From: an uncultured Bacilli bacterium
Lineage (GTDB): Bacteria; Bacillota_I; Bacilli_A; RF39; UBA660
Length of the DNA: 64,000 nt
Direction: 5' to 3'
NCBI GenBank assembly: GCA_944332505.1
Contig: CALVKC010000002.1
Coordinates: 62,001-126,000, forward strand
The notes under the pieces are model-generated. The model saw only the letters and a program-made list of their open reading frames with translations, was not told the DNA's origin and made no database searches. Positions 50,745 to 60,238 of the stretch are shown piece by piece (position 1 is the stretch's first letter; each line of letters begins with the position of its first letter). The translations under genes and the position numbers were made by a program.

Positions 50745-50762
50745 TTAAGTATCATCTCCTTT

Positions 50763-52691
50763 CTAATAGCCAGTAGTCCAACCAGCCTCTGTAAATGCTT
50801 GATAATTTGATAGTGCTTGACACCTAGTGGCCTGTTCTGCTGTTATACCTAATAATTTAAGTGTTTTTGTACCAGTGTAAGCCACAGCACTTATTAAAGA
50901 TGACATTATATTATTCAAACTATCATCTGATAAGCTCTCACACCCAGAAAACATTGATGATAAATCAGTAGCACTTGCTAAATTATATACTGGAACATTT
51001 ACTAATGCTTTACACCTCGAATACATACCCCAAAAATCTGTTACATTTTCAGTATTAATTTTTGGTGCTGTTTTAAGTTTCTCATTGTTATTTGACATAT
51101 AACAAAAAGAATGTAAATTAGTCATCTTACTTGGCAAATTAATATCTGCAATATATTCCAAACTATATGTATTTGAGAGCATATTTCTCATACTTGTTAC
51201 TGTTTCAGGAATATTTAACTTAGGAATACATTTTAATAATGGTTTTTCATTAAAATACATATCTAAATTATCTCTACCTGAAAAGTCTATTAGTGCATTT
51301 CCATTTATATCTGATGGTATAAAACATAAATCCCTACCATTATAATTTAAAGGTGTATTGCAATAAATAGCCTGTAATTTACTATACAATTTAGCATTTG
51401 TATCTGCAAAATATGTTGTATCTATATCTACTCCCAAAGTACCAGTTTCAATACCATTTTTACTATACGCGATTGCACTATATAAATTATTGGAGTTTGC
51501 TGTAAACTGATTAGGTGCTATTGCATACTTTGTTACCATTTCATTTAATTTTAGTTTAGTATCTGTAATATTTATATTAGTACTACTATCTATTGTATCT
51601 AAATAATATATAGTATGATTAAAATGACGCCAACTATCATAATCATTATTATTAATTCCTATTGCGCATATTGGGTAACCATTAATTTTAGTACAATAAA
51701 AACCCTGTAAATTTATATTTGTAAACATTTTTGTAAATGTAATTTTTTGTTCATTTTCAAATGTTTTTGTTTCATTATTGTAAATAGCGTCAAAATGTTC
51801 TACTGGCTCATCTCCTACATTACCTCCCATATATATTATAGGATTATCTTTATTAATAATAAATATTTTTGCCAAAGAATTAAAACCCGATTTAGCATAT
51901 ACAATATGTACTTTATTTTCATAATCAATATATGCGTCAAATTGTAATTCCTCATCATAAAATTGTGATAAATATGTAGCAGCATTTTTTAATATTGCAT
52001 AATCTAAAATTGGTCCAGCTTGAATTAAATTTATACTCTCATCACTAATATCTAATGACATAGGATTAAGTGTTAATTGATTATCTGTATCTACTTTCTT
52101 ATAATTAAATAATCCCTCAAATATATTACTACCAACTAATATAAATTGACCAATTATATCAGACCATTCCTCTGCATTTTCTACTATAACATTTGTACCT
52201 AAATCAACAGGATTTGTTAAATTACCATTATCATTTTCAAATCTAGTTCTATTATATGTAATACCATCATCTGATGAATATTCTACTCTAATCCTACCAC
52301 TATCAGTAAAACTATCAAATCTAAATGAATTTTCATCTAACATAATATTACCATTAAACATTACTGAACTATCTTCTGCTCTTAATCTACAATAAACACT
52401 ATCTGTAAATGCTTCTACTAATACAACTTGCTCTGGAAATGTAATACTTGAAATAGCACTATCACTTGTCATATTAGTAATTTCACTTCTATATACTACT
52501 GCCAAATCATTTTCTTTTGCATTAGTATCACTATTCATTTCATCTATTGTTTCAAATAATTTTACTCCTGAACTATTATCATATGTACCTGTAACACCAA
52601 ATATAGTAATATCTTTTTTAATGTTTTCAGGTAATAAGTTTAATTGTTTTTCATCTAAAATAGTTTGTGATTTTTCTTTTAAACTGGCCAT
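50763..52691 (-). CDS. Receptor-binding protein with DUF285-like C-terminus, 642 aa
   Basis: Type-A docking (KSQTILDEKQLNLLPENIKKDITIFGVTGTY), the TIDEMNSDTNAKENDLAVVYR module, beta body, and from about 500 leucine-rich/DUF285-like repeats (NMLSNTYSLEYI, MYSRCKALVNV, MFSGCESL). It ends with the same SLSDDSLNNIMSSL ... TEAGWTTGY module as the 37028 protein. AAAGGAAAT precedes ATG 52691. Confidence 0.72.
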   Translation of the reverse strand: MASLKEKSQTILDEKQLNLLPENIKKDITIFGVTGTYDNSSGVKLFETIDEMNSDTNAKENDLAVVYRSEITNMTSDSAISSITFPEQVVLVEAFTDSVYCRLRAEDSSVMFNGNIMLDENSFRFDSFTDSGRIRVEYSSDDGITYNRTRFENDNGNLTNPVDLGTNVIVENAEEWSDIIGQFILVGSNIFEGLFNYKKVDTDNQLTLNPMSLDISDESINLIQAGPILDYAILKNAATYLSQFYDEELQFDAYIDYENKVHIVYAKSGFNSLAKIFIINKDNPIIYMGGNVGDEPVEHFDAIYNNETKTFENEQKITFTKMFTNINLQGFYCTKINGYPICAIGINNNDYDSWRHFNHTIYYLDTIDSSTNINITDTKLKLNEMVTKYAIAPNQFTANSNNLYSAIAYSKNGIETGTLGVDIDTTYFADTNAKLYSKLQAIYCNTPLNYNGRDLCFIPSDINGNALIDFSGRDNLDMYFNEKPLLKCIPKLNIPETVTSMRNMLSNTYSLEYIADINLPSKMTNLHSFCYMSNNNEKLKTAPKINTENVTDFWGMYSRCKALVNVPVYNLASATDLSSMFSGCESLSDDSLNNIMSSLISAVAYTGTKTLKLLGITAEQATRCQALSNYQAFTEAGWTTGY

Positions 52692-52709
52692 ATCTAAATT
52701 TCCTTTCTT

Positions 52710-53027
52710 TTATTTATGTAGTTTATTTATTTCTTGTTCTAACTCATTAACTTTATTATTTAATGTATCTACTTCATTTTTAGTATTTTCTATAATTTCA
52801 AATACTTGTTGCCATCTATCATTACCACTTTGTACTTTCTTTTGATAATCAGTATTTTGTGCTATTGTTACATATGTATTTATTCCAAATAATATTATAA
52901 TTAAAATTACTATTATTATTGTTATTACACTTGTACTACCTAATTTTTTAAACTTTTTTATACATATATTCCATATATTTTTTATTTTATTATTTATATT
53001 TTTTAAAAATTCTTTTACTTTTTTCAT
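52710..53027 (-). CDS. Single-span membrane protein with coiled coil, 105 aa
   Basis: Basic N-terminus, one strong membrane segment (about 35-57, VITIIIVILIIILFGINTYV) and a C-terminal coiled coil (NEVDTLNNKVNELEQEINKLHK). AAAGGGG precedes ATG 53027. The layout resembles small membrane-anchored lysis or spanin-like proteins, but it is located inside the fibre array; function unknown. Confidence 0.62.
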   Translation of the reverse strand: MKKVKEFLKNINNKIKNIWNICIKKFKKLGSTSVITIIIVILIIILFGINTYVTIAQNTDYQKKVQSGNDRWQQVFEIIENTKNEVDTLNNKVNELEQEINKLHK

Positions 53028-53088
53028 ATTTTCATTTCCCCTTTCTGTCTAAAAAAGAAAATTCTTATCATACACTTATAATTTTATT

Positions 53089-54660
53089 TTAATTTTCTAT
53101 TATTTGGTCTGGTGGGTAACACATTAAACAAGCACAAGTATCAGTAAAACTACTAGAACTATAATTAGAACTATCATAAAACAACATTGTAGTATGGCCT
53201 GAATACGACTGCAAGGTTCTATAATATTTATCATTACTACCTATTGGTATTGAACCATACATAGGAGTACTCCTGCTTCCATTTTTAGGTTCAAACAAAT
53301 ATGGTATATCAGAAATATAATCAATACGTGTAATATAATAATTTCCACCACCACCAGCATAATTACAATGTTCTGCATAAGCCATTTTAGTAGAAGAAAC
53401 ACTTATATTATCATTAAAATCTGTATTTGATATATAAATATTAGCAGTATCTCTTTCATAACCTTCCAACAGTATTCCATAATTTCCATATGGATTTTCT
53501 CTATATCTATATGTAAATGATAAATTAGCTGTTTTATCACCATTTTGAAAACCTGTACCATTTATATCAAATTTATTCATCTCCACTTGACCAACAGGAT
53601 TTTTTCCACTATATCTACCTTTTGCTAATGTATTTTCCCAATCAAATGTACAATATTCAACTAACATTAAAAGTGTTTCTAAATTATGTGCCAAATATGT
53701 CCATTGACGCCAAATTGAACCACGATTTAGTGCATAATTTCTGGCAGTTGTTCTTGAAATACTTACAGTTGGTGCTGCTTTTGTATTATAACTAGACAAT
53801 TTTTGATTTATTACTGTACCCTCATAAGCATTAAGATATATATTTTTATAAATATCATCATTAACTATAAAAGCTCTATGTACTTGATAATCCTCATCTA
53901 ATTGACCATCTGCAATATAATAATCTGCTTTTAAAATGGTTGTACCATCTGTATCTAATTCTACATTAGCAACTTTAATATATACAATAGGTTGTTCTAC
54001 CATAACTTGTAAATTTTCATTACCATTATTATCATAGTTGCTATCACCATATCTAGCAACCACATTACCCTCATTGTCAATATTACACCTTACTCTCCCA
54101 TAATAACACCTAATATCATCTATATTGTCACTACCCTCAATTCTAGTGAATGTATCAGTAGTATAATCAACAGACACCCCTGCCCAATGAATATCACTTG
54201 GTGTTATATCAATCCAACCTAAATCATTTCCATAATAGATTGGTATATTCCAAAGTATATTATTATCATTATCTGTGATTAATATTTCATTAAACTCCCA
54301 ATATAATCCACCAAATACGTCACTATCTAGTAATATTGTTTTATATCTATTTTTTCTAGTACTTTTTACTATATTTATACTATTAGAAAAAACTTCATCT
54401 CTATTTGATATTATATGAATTTCATTATATGTATAATCATTAGATTTAATCCAAAATCCTTGATATGCTGTATCTTCTGGTTCTAGTTCTTGTATTATAA
54501 CTTTTACTTTTGTTGATGAAGGTATATCACCATTTAAACTATTTATAATGGCTGAATATTCTCTTATATCATTACCTGGTTGTTTTCCTTTACTTTCTAA
54601 ACTAGCTTTTATATTATTTTTCGCTATTTCTATTTCATTTAATTTATCTATAAAAGACAT
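53089..54660 (-). CDS. Receptor-binding protein with C-type-lectin-like tip, 523 aa
   Basis: Docking domain of the type-B family, diverged (KLNEIEIAKNNIKASLESKGKQ, then DIREYSAIINSLNG), a beta linker, then from about 270 a formylglycine-generating-enzyme/C-type-lectin-like fold: SRTTARNYALNRGSIWRQW, LLMLVEYCTFDWENTLAKG and YRENPYGNYGILLEGY. The same fold is used by diversity-generating-retroelement target proteins and many gut-phage adhesins. No reverse transcriptase or template repeat is visible here. TAGGGGAGGT precedes ATG 54660, which nearly abuts the stop of the orphan docking gene. Confidence 0.7.
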   Translation of the reverse strand: MSFIDKLNEIEIAKNNIKASLESKGKQPGNDIREYSAIINSLNGDIPSSTKVKVIIQELEPEDTAYQGFWIKSNDYTYNEIHIISNRDEVFSNSINIVKSTRKNRYKTILLDSDVFGGLYWEFNEILITDNDNNILWNIPIYYGNDLGWIDITPSDIHWAGVSVDYTTDTFTRIEGSDNIDDIRCYYGRVRCNIDNEGNVVARYGDSNYDNNGNENLQVMVEQPIVYIKVANVELDTDGTTILKADYYIADGQLDEDYQVHRAFIVNDDIYKNIYLNAYEGTVINQKLSSYNTKAAPTVSISRTTARNYALNRGSIWRQWTYLAHNLETLLMLVEYCTFDWENTLAKGRYSGKNPVGQVEMNKFDINGTGFQNGDKTANLSFTYRYRENPYGNYGILLEGYERDTANIYISNTDFNDNISVSSTKMAYAEHCNYAGGGGNYYITRIDYISDIPYLFEPKNGSRSTPMYGSIPIGSNDKYYRTLQSYSGHTTMLFYDSSNYSSSSFTDTCACLMCYPPDQIIEN

Positions 54661-54661
54661 A

Positions 54662-54847
54662 CTATACCTCCCCTAATATTCTTCCTACAATAGTTTGTGC
54701 TTCTTCTAATTCATCATCAGATAATGAAGCATTTAATATACCTGCAACACCTAATATTTCTATACCTGATTTTATATTTTCTGGTAAGCAATATTTATTT
54801 TTTAACCTTATTATTTCATCTAAATTTTGTTCTAATAATGTTGACAT
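54662..54847 (-). CDS. Orphan type-A docking domain protein, 61 aa
   Basis: Consists of a type-A docking domain alone (LDEIIRLKNKYCLPENIKSGIEILGVAGIL) plus an acidic C-terminal helix (DDELEEAQTIVGRILGEV) like the C-termini of two full-length fibres (36941 and 56076 genes). There is no receptor-binding body. Either a decayed fibre or a functional cap/adaptor for an unoccupied docking site. The start at ATG 54847 is about 25 nt after the preceding gene's stop. Confidence 0.65.
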   Translation of the reverse strand: MSTLLEQNLDEIIRLKNKYCLPENIKSGIEILGVAGILNASLSDDELEEAQTIVGRILGEV

Positions 54848-54873
54848 ATTTTTTGTTTCACTACCTTTCTACA

Positions 54874-56076
54874 CTAATTCCCTAAAATATCTTGTGCTAA
54901 ATCTATACAATCACTATAATCACTTACTATATCTTCTGAACTCTTTTCTGGACCTGCTATAAATGTATCTATACCTAAATTATTGAAAAATGTTTTAGAT
55001 ACTCTATCAAATAAACATACCTCATTAGTTGTTTTATTTATTACAGGTATAAAATGTCTAGCTAATACATATTCAGTACCTAATTTATCATATATTTTAA
55101 AATAATGTAATTTAACTGCACATTGACCATATGCACTTCCATTATGATTTTCACAAAATAAATATAATGGTAAATCTGTTTCAAATTCGTATCTGTCTAA
55201 TTTTGATTTTAATTCAAAGTCCCCTGTTTCATTATTTTTAACATATAATTTATTAGCAACAATTTTTACTGTATATAATGTATTTGGTGTTGTTAATTCT
55301 AAATTAGTTTGTTCAGTTTTTGCATAACTAAAACAACCAGTTTCATAAAATCCCAAAAGTATATTATTACAATTATTTTCATTTTCTGGTATAGGTGGAA
55401 ATACATTTCTTGTACCAAATAATGCGTCAAATACATTTTCACCTTCCATAACATTGTTTATAAATTCAAATTGTATTTCATATTTAGAATTATATAATGG
55501 TAGGTATTCTGTATTAATCCATTGTGTTCCAGTAGATTGTATATACTCTAACCATAAGTATAAACTATTTTCACCCAATATTGCGTCTGTTTTTTCTAAA
55601 CACCTATCATAATCTAATGTTTCGTCCATAGGACTTATAAAAGTTCCAGTTATACCTAATATATCTTCATCTAATTTTACAATTTCAGGAGATATATTTA
55701 ATGCTTCTCTTAATATATTATGATTAACATATATATTTAATTGGTCTGTTCTTTTAACATATGCTTTTTGGTCTGTAATTAAATTATTCATATTTTCCTG
55801 TATTCTAACTCTACCACTGTTTACTAAATCTGTTACATTATCTAACAAGATATTGTTTACTGGAAAATTAGGCATAGTTCCAACAATTTTTTCATAATTA
55901 GAGTAACCAATACTACCCTCAACCATATTTTGGCTTTGTAAAGTACCATCACTAGTATCTAATCCTTCATATGTACCTTCTATTCCTAATATAGTTTCAT
56001 TCTTTTTGATATATTCTGGTTTTATTTGTTCTATCTTTTTATTTAAAATTTGTATTGCTTTATCTTCAATATTCAT
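54874..56076 (-). CDS. Receptor-binding protein with LamG-like lectin, 400 aa
   Basis: Type-A docking (IQILNKKIEQIKPEYIKKNETILGIEGTY), one TSDGTLQSQNMVEGSIGYS module, a second ILGITGTF module, then a LamG-like lectin from about 180 (LEYIQSTGTQWINTEYLPL ... LHYFKIYDKLGTEYVLARHFIP, closing FFNNLGIDTFIAGPE) and a C-terminal helix (CIDLAQDILGN). GGAGTAAAC-type spacing precedes ATG 56076; a late motif lies 34 nt upstream. Confidence 0.7.
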   Translation of the reverse strand: MNIEDKAIQILNKKIEQIKPEYIKKNETILGIEGTYEGLDTSDGTLQSQNMVEGSIGYSNYEKIVGTMPNFPVNNILLDNVTDLVNSGRVRIQENMNNLITDQKAYVKRTDQLNIYVNHNILREALNISPEIVKLDEDILGITGTFISPMDETLDYDRCLEKTDAILGENSLYLWLEYIQSTGTQWINTEYLPLYNSKYEIQFEFINNVMEGENVFDALFGTRNVFPPIPENENNCNNILLGFYETGCFSYAKTEQTNLELTTPNTLYTVKIVANKLYVKNNETGDFELKSKLDRYEFETDLPLYLFCENHNGSAYGQCAVKLHYFKIYDKLGTEYVLARHFIPVINKTTNEVCLFDRVSKTFFNNLGIDTFIAGPEKSSEDIVSDYSDCIDLAQDILGN

Positions 56077-56109
56077 ATATTAGTTTACTCCTTTACTCAA
56101 TAATTGTTT

Positions 56110-56124
56110 CTAATAATATTTTAC
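56110..56124 (-). promoter_or_regulatory. Late promoter motif (copy 13)
   Basis: Exact minus-strand GTAAAATATTATTAG directly after a terminator stem, before the 56076 fibre gene. Confidence 0.72.
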
Positions 56125-56134
56125 TCATATTAAA

Positions 56135-56158
56135 GAGGTAGTTTTTATATACTACCTC
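56135..56158 (-). terminator. Hairpin terminator
   Basis: GAGGTAGT (56135-56142) / ACTACCTC (56151-56158) with an 8-base loop, followed by CTTTAATATG on the minus strand. It lies 8 nt after the 897-aa gene. Confidence 0.72.
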
Positions 56159-56165
56159 ATTTTTA

Positions 56166-58859
56166 TTAATATAATTTATTCATATCATCTACTAATAGAT
56201 TTTTATAATTTCTACCTATTTTGCTCTGTTGTACTTCATAATTTTTATCAAAATATATATTATTATCAGACATATTATATATATCTTCTGTTGTATAAAT
56301 AGGACTGCTTTGACCAACTGTCCAGTTTGCATTACCAACAAATTCCCATATCTTTGTATTAAGATTAAATCTATAATATTGAAATTGTATTAATTCTGTA
56401 TCTCCTGCGGTAGTTGTATATTTAAAACTATTATCACTTGCACGTCTTACTTGATATTGACTATTTGGACGATAAATATCATCTAAATACATTAAATTTA
56501 ATTCATTCCACTTTGTTGCACCTGTTATAACAAAATGTTGTGCATTATTTGGTAAAGGTGCTACATTATATTCTGTACCATTAAAATTAATTTTTAATTC
56601 ATCTTGAACATTATCAGCTGCTGTTATAATTTCTACCTTTGGTGGATTTAATGTAAAGTCATTTATTGTTTGGTTTAATTTTATAGCAGTATTATCATAA
56701 TCACAATATGTATTTACACCATTTTGTATATCTAAAATTGTTTGATATATTCCTGCATATTCTAGTGCGTCTATTTGGTCACCTATAACTTGTGCAACAT
56801 TTCTACTATCTATATTTTTAAATGGGTATGCTTTATTTAATCTTACTGACGCATTTCTAACATATGAATATTGTGTTGCAGTAATTTCTGTTTGACCTGC
56901 AATAAAATTCTGTCTATTAACAGATACATTACTAATTTTTATTGTTGCAGTTCTACTCCAACTTTGACTTTCTGATAGGTCATAATATTTTTTCTTTACT
57001 CTTATAGATATAGTATATTCAGATACATTAGGTAAACTACTTAAATAACTTGGATTTATTGCTATTTTTCTTCTATGATACATATTAGTTGTACTAAATG
57101 CACCACTAGTATTACTATTTATATGTGAATATGTTAAAGTTTGGCTACCTGCTTTAACTGTTAATTCTACGTCTGCATATTTATAAGCACTATCACTTGA
57201 TAAGTTATAATCAGATTTTATTGCTGATAAATCATCATCTGCTGGTAATTGTAATAATACTCTAAAATATTTATTATGCCATTGTGCACCATTAGTTGGG
57301 TAAGAAATTACAGGTGTATCTATTCTACTTACTGGTTTTACTAATGTTACTCCTAATTTTTGTGTTCCTTCTATTCTACCACTACCATTTGGTTTTGTGT
57401 AATATGGTGTTATAGTTGCATAATTTAATCTACCTCTTTTTAAATCTGTTTTATTATTTAATGTTATATAACCACTACCACCAGCACTAGACACAGATAC
57501 TACTTTATCACTACCCACTTTTGTTGAATAATTACTATCTGAATATACCCTAACAATATAACCATTTACTACACCAGCTGCACCTGCTGTATGTGGGTAA
57601 GACCAACTTACAGTTGTTGTTGGTGTATCTTGTATAATTATAGTTTTTCCAGAATTAGTAACACTACCATTAGTAGGCATTTTTGTTGGTTGATATTGTA
57701 CTTTAAATGACTGACTTTCTGTATCAGTATATTTATTATTACCATCAGCAGCACTTGTATTCTCACTTACTACTTTCAATGTTCCAGACATTTGAGATAC
57801 ACTTCTTTCACTTGTACTAAAACATTGATTTAATATACTATTTGTAACTTTTAATGAATTACCTGACACACTTACCTGTTTATCATTTATTGTTACAGTA
57901 GTTTTAAAATTATCTTCTTGTCCTAATGCTTTATTTCTCACAGTCCAACTAAATGTTGGTTCATCTTGTGGACTAAATAAGTCTTTAATATTTACACTTA
58001 CGTCTGGTTTTGTATAAGTATATACTACTTTATCATCACCTGAAATCCACTCATAATTACTATCAGAAAAATGTATGGCAACTCTATAACTTGAACCATC
58101 TTTAAATGTATTTGTATTTAATTGAAATGAACCACTACCAGAAGCACCTGCACGACCAGTATTATTACTTATTCTTCTTGATAATAACTCTTTACCATTT
58201 AAACTAGCTGGGTATTTACCATAATTCCAAGTGGTACTAGATGAATATACTTTTAACTGTACCCAGTCAATAATACCTGTTCCACCTGAAATTGTATAAT
58301 CATAATTATAGTTAGTATAATCTACCCTACCCATATTAGGTGTTACATTAATAGAATATGTACTAGGTGCAGTATATGGATTATATGGTAGTGCATTAGC
58401 AGGCATTTCAAATACAACTTCACTATCAGTTTTATAGTCTGGTGAGGTACAATCTCCTTCTGAACCACCAGCCCAACAGAAATATCTAATAGTTACATTT
58501 GCATTAGCACCTACATTAATAGTACCACTTATATTAACACTTTTATTATTAGCATTACTTCCACCTGTATTTACATACCACCTATAATCATTTCCAGCAC
58601 TATCTTTTGCTTGTACGCCATTAACATATAATCTTGCTGTTAAATTATATTCATACCAACCACCATCTGTAACAATTTTATTACCAATAGTACCGGAAAA
58701 TGACACAGCTAATGTTTGTTCATTTGCTCTTGTGAATGTAACACTTCCTGTACTACCCATACCTGGCGCCTGTTCGTGCCAACCATATACCTTGGCAAAA
58801 GTACCATTATTGTAATAACACCTATTTGGATTTAGAGCATTTGCTTTATAACTAGCCAT
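56166..58859 (-). CDS. Ig/FN3-rich baseplate or fibre-hub protein, 897 aa
   Basis: Chain of beta-sandwich modules: an N-terminal domain with TGSVTFTRANEQTLAVSFSG and LTARLYVNGVQAKD, several Ig/FN3-like repeats (IDWVQLKVYSSST, VNGYIVRVYSDSNYSTKVG, SRIDTPVISYPTNGAQW), and a C-terminal helical part with NVAQVIGDQIDALEYAGIYQ. GAAAGGAG precedes ATG 58859. It is the last gene before the holin and is the probable attachment hub for the receptor-binding proteins; the hub role is inference. Confidence 0.65.
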   Translation of the reverse strand: MASYKANALNPNRCYYNNGTFAKVYGWHEQAPGMGSTGSVTFTRANEQTLAVSFSGTIGNKIVTDGGWYEYNLTARLYVNGVQAKDSAGNDYRWYVNTGGSNANNKSVNISGTINVGANANVTIRYFCWAGGSEGDCTSPDYKTDSEVVFEMPANALPYNPYTAPSTYSINVTPNMGRVDYTNYNYDYTISGGTGIIDWVQLKVYSSSTTWNYGKYPASLNGKELLSRRISNNTGRAGASGSGSFQLNTNTFKDGSSYRVAIHFSDSNYEWISGDDKVVYTYTKPDVSVNIKDLFSPQDEPTFSWTVRNKALGQEDNFKTTVTINDKQVSVSGNSLKVTNSILNQCFSTSERSVSQMSGTLKVVSENTSAADGNNKYTDTESQSFKVQYQPTKMPTNGSVTNSGKTIIIQDTPTTTVSWSYPHTAGAAGVVNGYIVRVYSDSNYSTKVGSDKVVSVSSAGGSGYITLNNKTDLKRGRLNYATITPYYTKPNGSGRIEGTQKLGVTLVKPVSRIDTPVISYPTNGAQWHNKYFRVLLQLPADDDLSAIKSDYNLSSDSAYKYADVELTVKAGSQTLTYSHINSNTSGAFSTTNMYHRRKIAINPSYLSSLPNVSEYTISIRVKKKYYDLSESQSWSRTATIKISNVSVNRQNFIAGQTEITATQYSYVRNASVRLNKAYPFKNIDSRNVAQVIGDQIDALEYAGIYQTILDIQNGVNTYCDYDNTAIKLNQTINDFTLNPPKVEIITAADNVQDELKINFNGTEYNVAPLPNNAQHFVITGATKWNELNLMYLDDIYRPNSQYQVRRASDNSFKYTTTAGDTELIQFQYYRFNLNTKIWEFVGNANWTVGQSSPIYTTEDIYNMSDNNIYFDKNYEVQQSKIGRNYKNLLVDDMNKLY

Positions 58860-58888
58860 TTATTTCTCCTTTCAATCTATATTAAAAT

Positions 58889-58937
58889 AGACTGATACAA
58901 AATAATATAAAAACTATTCTATACCAGTCTTGTATCA
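58889..58937 (-). terminator. Long-loop inverted repeats after the holin gene
   Basis: TGATACAA (58893-58900) pairs with TTGTATCA (58930-58937). Overlapping it, AGACTG (58890-58895) can instead pair with CAGTCT (58925-58930). Two mutually exclusive stems lie between the holin and the 897-aa gene; a weak terminator is the simplest reading. Confidence 0.4.
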
Positions 58938-58941
58938 TTTA

Positions 58942-59373
58942 TTACTCTGTTATTTCACTTGCTTTAACAATAACTTCTTTTTCATCTGTTGTACCAGCTT
59001 CAACAACTTTTTGTTCTGTATTATCTATAACTATTTTTTCTGGTTGAAACCAACCTTTATTTAAACCATATACAGCACTTTCAATTAACATATTAATTTC
59101 AGCTTCTGACATTGATATGCCTTTACTTTGTAATACTTCTACAACTTGTGCTGTTGCTTTTTCCAATTTTTCAGGACCTTTTAAATCTTTATATACTTGC
59201 GCTACAAATCTTACAGCGTCCTCTACAACATTTTTTGCTGTTTCTGTGTTTACTTTTTCTTCATAAGCTTTCTTTAATCTAGTACCTATATAAGTAAATA
59301 GACCTGTTAAAAATGTTGCTAAAACTGGTAACAAAATATCTAATAATTGATTTCCTAATGTTGCCCAATCCAT
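58942..59373 (-). CDS. Holin, LLH family
   Basis: 143 aa. One N-terminal membrane segment (LLDILLPVLATFLTGLFTYIG, about 11-31) is followed by a basic TRLKKAYEEKV and a helical cytoplasmic domain with DAVRFVAQVYKDLKGPEKLEKA and GISMSEAEINMLIESAVYGLNKG. These are the hallmarks of the LLH holin superfamily of Gram-positive phages. It would permeabilise the membrane and release the GH25 endolysin. AAGGAGGTG precedes ATG 59373. Confidence 0.82.
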   Translation of the reverse strand: MDWATLGNQLLDILLPVLATFLTGLFTYIGTRLKKAYEEKVNTETAKNVVEDAVRFVAQVYKDLKGPEKLEKATAQVVEVLQSKGISMSEAEINMLIESAVYGLNKGWFQPEKIVIDNTEQKVVEAGTTDEKEVIVKASEITE

Positions 59374-59399
59374 AACTCATACACCTCCTTACTATTTAA

Positions 59400-60209
59400 T
59401 TATACTGTTCTTTTTGCATTTATATCTTTATAATCTTGTCTTGCTTTATTTGTATCAAATGAACCATCATCTCTACTATTATTTTTAATCTCTCTTTCTA
59501 CATTATCAAGTCTATTAGATTTAGTTATAATTTCTTCATCATTTTTAAAACTTCTATCATTAGTTTTACTTAATTTATCTATATCTTTTTTAAGTTGACT
59601 ACGTTGTGCTTTTTGAGTATTATATTGTTGTATGTCTGACTTAACTGAATTTATTAAATCTGGACTATTTTTTAAAGTATCATCAGAGTATTTGGCATTA
59701 GTTCTATATTTTGTATTGTTACTCACATATTCATCATCTTCTATATCACCAATTCTATCTGACTTTGTTTCTAAAAAGTTATATATATCAAAATTGCTAT
59801 CTACGTCATTTATTTCATACCCGTCATCTCCTATATATACAACCATTTTTTCAGTAACATTATATACTGGTGTATATTCATCTAATTCACCTAAACCAAC
59901 ATACAATGTTACCTTGTTTCCAAAAGTTTTTATTATTTCATCATATACTTGTTGATTTGGAATAGTTACAATGTCATCATCATACTTACTTATATATTGT
60001 TTTAATTCTTCTGGAATATTTAATCTTTCATCACTACTTATATCAATATAAACACCAATAGATAATCCAGACGCAATTAAATCATCTATATATTTACCTG
60101 CTTGTCTTATTTTAGCGTTTATCACTCTATTTTTTGGATTTTCCTTTTCAATTAATTTACCTTGTAAAGCTAATATTGTAGCCTCTGTTAATTTCTCTAA
60201 ATTATTCAT
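59400..60209 (-). CDS. Cargo-like hypothetical protein, 269 aa
   Basis: The N-terminus NLEKLTEATILALQGKLIE is a clear amphipathic helix with L-T-E-A-T, matching the 61665 and 30218 proteins. A middle alpha/beta domain (GLSIGVYIDISSDERLNIPEEL, KVTLYVGLGELDEYTP, MVVYIGDDGYEIN) is followed by a lysine/asparagine-rich coil. GAAAGGGTG precedes ATG 60209 and a late motif lies 30 nt upstream. Function unknown; capsid packaging is inferred from the N-terminal motif. Confidence 0.6.
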   Translation of the reverse strand: MNNLEKLTEATILALQGKLIEKENPKNRVINAKIRQAGKYIDDLIASGLSIGVYIDISSDERLNIPEELKQYISKYDDDIVTIPNQQVYDEIIKTFGNKVTLYVGLGELDEYTPVYNVTEKMVVYIGDDGYEINDVDSNFDIYNFLETKSDRIGDIEDDEYVSNNTKYRTNAKYSDDTLKNSPDLINSVKSDIQQYNTQKAQRSQLKKDIDKLSKTNDRSFKNDEEIITKSNRLDNVEREIKNNSRDDGSFDTNKARQDYKDINAKRTV

Positions 60210-60238
60210 AATTTTTTATCACCCTTTCTAAAATATAT

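Noticed and set aside
52710..53027. Second holin or spanin
   Set aside because: One membrane span plus coiled coil is not specific, and the gene lies in the fibre array away from the lysis genes.
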